Shown here one piece after another: positions 60,152-64,000 of a stretch of DNA of 64,000 bases. Position numbers and translations under genes: made by a program. Position 1 is the first letter of the stretch. Every line of letters begins with the position of its first letter. The notes under the pieces were generated by a model. It searched no databases. It was not told the origin of the DNA and saw nothing but the letters and a program-made list of their open reading frames with translations. Source of the DNA: Campylobacteraceae bacterium (GTDB taxonomy: Bacteria > Campylobacterota > Campylobacteria > Campylobacterales > Campylobacteraceae); the NCBI GenBank assembly GCA_900753405.1, contig CAADYZ010000019.1:1-64000 (forward strand), written 5' to 3'.

Positions 60152-61378
60152 ATGGCTAACAATGAGGTTAAAAAAGTCGTTTTGGCTTACAGCGGCGGGC
60201 TTGACACAAGCATCATCTTAAAGTGGCTTGGAGACAACTACGGCTGCGAAGTGGTGACTTTCACCGCCGACATCGGACAAGGCGAAGAGGTCGAGCCAGC
60301 GAGGCAGAAGGCGATTTCACTTGGAATTAAAGAAGAAAACATCTTCATCCGCGACTTGCGCGAGGAATTTGTCCGCGACTTTGTCTTTCCTATGTTTCGT
60401 GCAAATGCCATTTACGAAGGCGAATACCTCCTTGGTACAAGCATCGCCCGCCCGCTCATCGCCAAACACTTAGTGCAGATCGCTAATGCCACAGGCGCAG
60501 ACGCCATCGCCCACGGCGCAACTGGCAAAGGCAACGACCAAGTGAGGTTTGAAGTCGGCGCGTATGCGTTAAACCCGAACATCAAAGTCATCGCCCCGTG
60601 GCGCGAGTGGGACTTAAACAGCCGCGAAAAGCTGATGGCTTACGCTACAAAACACGGCATTAGCATCGAGCGAAAAGCAGGCAAGTCGCCCTACTCTATG
60701 GACGCGAACTTGCTTCACATCTCATACGAAGGTTTGGTTTTAGAAGACCCAAATCACGCGCCAGAAGAGTCGATGTGGCGTTGGACAAAAAGCCCAAAAG
60801 AAGCACCGCAAGAGAGCGAAATTGTGCAGATCGAATTTAAAAACGGCGACCCAGTCAAGCTTAACGGCGTGGAGCTAAGTCCGGCGATGATGCTAACTGC
60901 GCTAAATGACCTTGGCGCAAAACACGGCATCGGCAGGCTTGACATTGTCGAAAACCGCTTTGTTGGGATGAAGTCGCGCGGTTGTTACGAGACGCCGGGC
61001 GGGACGATTTTACTTAAAGCACACCGCGCGTTAGAGAGCATCACCCTTGACCGCGAAGCTGCGCACCTAAAAGACGAGCTAATGCCGCGATACGCAAAAC
61101 TCATCTACAACGGCTTTTGGTTTAGCCCTGAAAGAAGGATGCTTCAAGCCGCCATTGACGAGAGCCAACGACACGCAAACGGCGTTGTCAGAGTCGAGCT
61201 CTACAAAGGAAATGTCACCGTCATCGGACGCGACAGCGCAAACGACAACCTCTTCAACACGGCTTACTGCACCTTTGAAGAAGACAGTGTTTATGACCAA
61301 AAAGACGCCGCAGGCTTCATCAAACTCAACTCGCTTCGCTTCATCATCGCGGGCAAAAACGGACGCAGCGGCGAGTGA
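60152..61378 (+). CDS. argG: Argininosuccinate synthase
   Basis: A 408-residue enzyme joining citrulline and aspartate in arginine synthesis. It has the PP-loop VLAYSGGLDTSIILKWL, GATGKGNDQVRFEV, REWDLNSREKLMAYA, SMDANLLHISYEG and YETPGGTILLKAHRALE. AAGGAGAGAAA precedes the ATG; the perfect palindrome GTCAAATTCGAATTTGAC (60120-60137) lies just upstream. Confidence 0.97.
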   Translation: MANNEVKKVVLAYSGGLDTSIILKWLGDNYGCEVVTFTADIGQGEEVEPARQKAISLGIKEENIFIRDLREEFVRDFVFPMFRANAIYEGEYLLGTSIARPLIAKHLVQIANATGADAIAHGATGKGNDQVRFEVGAYALNPNIKVIAPWREWDLNSREKLMAYATKHGISIERKAGKSPYSMDANLLHISYEGLVLEDPNHAPEESMWRWTKSPKEAPQESEIVQIEFKNGDPVKLNGVELSPAMMLTALNDLGAKHGIGRLDIVENRFVGMKSRGCYETPGGTILLKAHRALESITLDREAAHLKDELMPRYAKLIYNGFWFSPERRMLQAAIDESQRHANGVVRVELYKGNVTVIGRDSANDNLFNTAYCTFEEDSVYDQKDAAGFIKLNSLRFIIAGKNGRSGE

Positions 61379-61963
61379 TTTAACTCTTTTTTAATCCAAA
61401 TTCGGTTTTGCAACGCCTCGCGCGACTTGTCAAAACCGAATTTGACCGCTTTGAAACTTTAACTCCTTTGAAATTTGACGACTTTAAAAACTTGCTTGCT
61501 TTGAAAGCTTGCTGATTTGAAAGCCTGATTTACTTTGACGCCTCGCTTTTGCCGCCTCGCTCGCTTTGAAATTTGCGTTTGTCAAAACCGCAAAAGTCAA
61601 ATTCGGTTTTGACAAATTTGCAAAATCGCCAAAAGAACTTGATGTTGCAAGGCTGAAAATTGGCTCGAATTTGATTGTAATTGTGTAAAATTTTGGCAAA
61701 TGCGATTTGTCCGAAACCAATTTTAGCTTTGGCAATCGTCTTTTGCAGGCTAAAATGTCAAAGTCAAATTTGATTTTTACATTTTAACACTACTAAAAGC
61801 GTAGGTTGAAAATTTTTTGACATTTACAAAAACTAATTTTGCAACTTTGATGTTGCGAGTTGAAATGTCAAAGTCAAATTTGGTTTTGACAAATTCCTAA
61901 AACCAACTTTGGCGTTGGCAAACTCGTCAAAACCCGACCAAAACGAAACTCAACGCCCGTTAA
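61379..61963. other. 585-bp convergent intergenic region rich in motif copies
   Basis: Between argG and sucC 3' ends. Copies of the dispersed motif or close variants occur at 61394-61411, 61428-61446, 61595-61613, 61755-61782 and 61864-61891, with looser TTTGAAA-rich repeats between them (61447-61580). No sucD remnant or other gene is supported. Confidence 0.75.
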
Positions 61964-63127
61964 TTAGGCTTTTGAGGCGATCTCAACGCACTTTTGTGCC
62001 CCTTCTTGTAGCGAAGCGACACTGACAAGCCCGCTCAAACCACTTTGGCGCAAGATCTCGCCCGCCTCTTTTGCGTTCGTCCCTTCCAACCGCACGACAA
62101 TCGGCACTTTCACGCCAACTTTTTTTACCGCTTCTAAAATGCCGTTTGCGACCCGCTCGCAACGCACGATCCCGCCGAAGATATTCACAAAAACCACGCG
62201 CACCGCCTCGTCTTTTAGGATCAACTCAAACGCCTTTGCCACCGCCTCAGCACTCGCCCCGCCGCCGACATCCAAAAAGTTCGCAGGCACGCCACCGCAC
62301 AGCGTGATCGCATCCATCGTCCCCATCGCAAGCCCCGCGCCATTAACCATACAACCGATGTTTCCGTCAAGTTTGACAAAACTCAGCCCAGCCGCTTTTG
62401 CTTCAAGTTCAGTCGGCTCCTCCTCGCTCAAATCCCGCATTTGCGCCACCGCAGTTTGCCGAAACAACGCCGCGTCATCTACGCTAACTTTTGCGTCTAG
62501 CACAACAAATTTGCCCGCACTGCTTAGCACAAGCGGGTTGATCTCAACCAAATTCGCGTCATACTGCCAGTAAAATGCGTAAAGCCGCTCCAAAAGCGCG
62601 CAAAGCTTCAAACTCAGCGCCTTATCCAGCCCAAAAAACCCCGCAACCGCAAGCCCGTGATAATCTCGAAAGCCGATCAACGGGTCGATCTGCACGATTT
62701 TGATCTTCTCGGGCGCGACCTCTTCAATCCCCATTCCGCCTTCGCTTGAAGCGATGATGCTAACACACTCGTGAGCGCGGTCAAAGGCAAAACTTAGGTA
62801 AAACTCACGCTCAAAACTCACCGCCTTTTCGATGTAGATCGTGCGGACGATTTTACCTTTCGCGCCCGTTTGTTTTGTCACCAAATTCATCCCGCAAATG
62901 GCGTTTGCGGCTGCTCTAACCTCTTCGAGTGAGCGGGCGATCTTCACGCCGCCGCCAAGCCCTCGCCCGCCCGCGTGAATTTGCGCCTTCACCGCCCACG
63001 CCGTGCCGCCTAAATTCCGCGCGATCCTCACCGCGTCAAACGCCTGCGTTGTCGCCTCGCCGTCACTTACGGCGATGCCGCCAAAACTACGCATCAACTC
63101 CTTTGACTGAAACTCGTGTAAATTCAT
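61964..63127 (-). CDS. sucC: Succinyl-CoA synthetase beta subunit
   Basis: A 387-residue ATP-grasp subunit of the TCA-cycle enzyme. It begins MNLHEFQSKELMRSFGG, with VKAQIHAGGRGLGGGVK, EINPLVLSSAGKFVVLDAKV, NGAGLAMGTMD, LDVGGGASAEAV and FVNIFGGIVRCERVANGI. In most bacteria sucD follows directly; here only the motif-rich intergenic region follows, so the alpha subunit must be encoded elsewhere or be absent. Confidence 0.95.
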   Translation of the reverse strand: MNLHEFQSKELMRSFGGIAVSDGEATTQAFDAVRIARNLGGTAWAVKAQIHAGGRGLGGGVKIARSLEEVRAAANAICGMNLVTKQTGAKGKIVRTIYIEKAVSFEREFYLSFAFDRAHECVSIIASSEGGMGIEEVAPEKIKIVQIDPLIGFRDYHGLAVAGFFGLDKALSLKLCALLERLYAFYWQYDANLVEINPLVLSSAGKFVVLDAKVSVDDAALFRQTAVAQMRDLSEEEPTELEAKAAGLSFVKLDGNIGCMVNGAGLAMGTMDAITLCGGVPANFLDVGGGASAEAVAKAFELILKDEAVRVVFVNIFGGIVRCERVANGILEAVKKVGVKVPIVVRLEGTNAKEAGEILRQSGLSGLVSVASLQEGAQKCVEIASKA

Positions 63128-63202
63128 CCCTCTTCCTTTGTGCTAAATCTGCGCGATTGTAACTAAAAGTAGGCTTAAAAGTGCTTAAACAACCGCAAAA
63201 TC

Positions 63203-64000
63203 TCAAAGCCACGCCACGCCGCAAAACCTCTCGTCTGCCCTCTCTTTATTTTTGCAAAAATTTCTGTATGAAAAAAAGCCTTCACCGCAATGAGTGCAAA
63301 CCAAAACGCTCTCAACTTCCTTCACGCCTTTTGCGTCAAATTCTGCCAAAAGCGCGCCGCCAAGGTCTAAAAAATCGCCCTTTTTAAACGCCTCAAACCC
63401 CGCACAATCCACCCCTTTCACCTCGTAACATTTCGCGCAAATGTGCGGTCCGATGGCGGCTTTTACACCTTTTTGCGCGCCCATTTTGCCAAGCGTTTTA
63501 CTGAGAATTTTCGCAAAAACGCCCCTTCTGCCCGCGTGAATCGCCGCGGCGTGAGTGGCTGAGGTTAGCAGCACTGGCGCACAATCTGCCACCATCACAC
63601 ACACGCCAACGCCGCGAAGAGTCGTAAAAACCGCGTCCGCGTCCGCGTTTAGCTCAAAAATTCGCGGGAATTGCGGGTTGAAATTTAGGCAGTTTGGATT
63701 AAAAAAGTTGGTTAGCTTTGCCGTTTTTGCGGCGTTTTTACGCAAAGTAGAGAGTTTAAAGCGCGGAATTTGAAGCAGTTTTTGGCTCAAAATTGTCAAA
63801 ACCAAATTTGATTTCGCCTCGCTAGCAAACGCTGCATTTTGCGCCAAAAACGCCTCCAAATCCACCGCCAAGTCACTGTGAGTTTGGTGCAAAAAGACCA
63901 AAAACTCGACCCCAAGCCGCCGCCGCAAGCGCTCTCGCGACTGCCAGCTGCACGCCTCGCAACCAAGATGAGTCGCGACATTTCCGTCATCCTTGTTTGA
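63203..64000 (-). CDS. pgeF: Peptidoglycan editing factor PgeF / polyphenol oxidase family, 5' end outside window
   Basis: The frame stays open through the window edge (upstream of the internal ATG it reads NKDDGNVATHLGCEACSWQS), so the N-terminus is missing. The conserved metal residues are in FLHQTHSD, MVADCAPVLL and AAIHAGRRGVF, then IGPHICAKCYEV. Family members are purine nucleoside phosphorylase-like and edit peptidoglycan precursors. An insertion after the HQTHSD segment contains a motif copy (63792-63811, EAKSNLVLTIL). Confidence 0.9.
   Translation of the reverse strand, partial: SNKDDGNVATHLGCEACSWQSRERLRRRLGVEFLVFLHQTHSDLAVDLEAFLAQNAAFASEAKSNLVLTILSQKLLQIPRFKLSTLRKNAAKTAKLTNFFNPNCLNFNPQFPRIFELNADADAVFTTLRGVGVCVMVADCAPVLLTSATHAAAIHAGRRGVFAKILSKTLGKMGAQKGVKAAIGPHICAKCYEVKGVDCAGFEAFKKGDFLDLGGALLAEFDAKGVKEVESVLVCTHCGEGFFSYRNFCKNKERADERFCGVAWL

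Larger units (their letters stand above)
522..63811. repeat. Dispersed palindromic motif, core C(A/G)AATTTG, about 70 copies
   Basis: Main forms are AAA(C/T)C(A/G)AATTTG on either strand, CAAAACCAAATTTGGTTTTG and GTCAAATTCGAATTTGAC. Intergenic or gene-end starts: 522, 2396, 4082, 4936, 4966, 4999, 6406, 9908, 10114, 10310, 11262, 13425, 13461, 13623, 13691, 16641, 18942, 25344, 26572, 26667, 26711, 28571, 28597, 30362, 31545, 32597, 34119, 40595, 40632, 40812, 41017, 45894, 46998, 47827, 48509, 48601, 48834, 51953, 60120, 61394, 61428, 61595, 61755, 61864. Coding: 3590, 7924, 9299, 12457, 17011, 18320, 19404, 20893, 21577, 23185, 30668, 33692, 35910, 36984, 37060, 39845, 42639, 51220, 52642, 53229, 54368, 54952, 55140, 56091, 56672, 57742, 57856, 63792. 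Some are partial. Starts were read by eye and may be off by a few bases. Confidence 0.9.

Noticed and set aside
1..64000. tRNA or rRNA genes
   Set aside because: I looked through the intergenic regions and saw no cloverleaf with a TTCGA arm or rRNA segments.

Overview
The window looks like chromosomal DNA of a Campylobacter (Campylobacterota). Supporting signs are a Campylobacter-type II-C cas9-cas1-cas2 set, an HP0268-family gene before miaB, the run rpmH-rnpA-yidD-yidC-jag-mnmE, GT25-type surface-glycan genes, a poly-G contingency tract and TATAAT-type -10 boxes with weak -35 regions. Base composition is in the mid range, higher than C. jejuni, so an oral or gut species outside the jejuni/coli group is the better guess. 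Species is not determined.

Layout. 0-4 kb (minus): a poly-G phase-variable ORF cut by the window edge, a small membrane protein, tenA, cca, leuB, leuD. 4-10 kb: GT25 glycosyltransferase, radA, an NSS transporter, an M48 protease and prmC. 10-13.3 kb: thiD and recG. 13.8-16.6 kb: an McrBC restriction locus whose mcrB has an in-frame stop at codon 7. 16.7-24.2 kb (minus): aroK, der, mnmE, jag, yidC, yidD, rnpA, rpmH. 24.3-30 kb: pta-ackA, a membrane protein, waaA, nfo and a lipoprotein. 30-40.6 kb (plus): gatC, a PilT-type ATPase, cvpA, fur, lysS, glyA, a SPOR protein, aroE, bamD, lon. 41.1-45.9 kb (minus): cas2, cas1, cas9 with no CRISPR array in the window. 45.9-51.3 kb: asd, a BAX inhibitor-1 family protein, metI, the SRP RNA gene, an unrecognised ORF, a DegT-type protein lacking its catalytic lysine, nadE. 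51.3-64 kb: an MBL hydrolase, hemH, coaBC, mltG, an AsmA-like protein, an HP0268-family protein, miaB, an acyltransferase, argG, sucC and the 3' part of pgeF.

The strongest unexplained signal is a short palindromic motif scattered through the window, about 70 copies by eye (roughly one per kb) in both orientations. Its core is C(A/G)AATTTG, usually inside AAA(C/T)C(A/G)AATTTG and often completed to CAAAACCAAATTTGGTTTTG or GTCAAATTCGAATTTGAC. It is concentrated in intergenic DNA, often as terminator-like palindromes, but also sits inside housekeeping genes. No full copy was seen inside the mcrBC genes, and the only copy in the cas genes is at the very 3' end of cas9. Density, orientation, terminator use and depletion in defence genes all resemble the DNA uptake sequences of Neisseria and Pasteurellaceae. 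The core contains RAATTY, the motif methylated in C. jejuni by CtsM and needed there for efficient natural transformation. I infer a candidate uptake or self-recognition sequence.

A second unexplained family is a structured repeat of about 160 bp, present three times (10141-10296, 13486-13645, and inverted at 40853-41017), each time between convergent genes. Its long stem shows paired substitutions that preserve base pairing.
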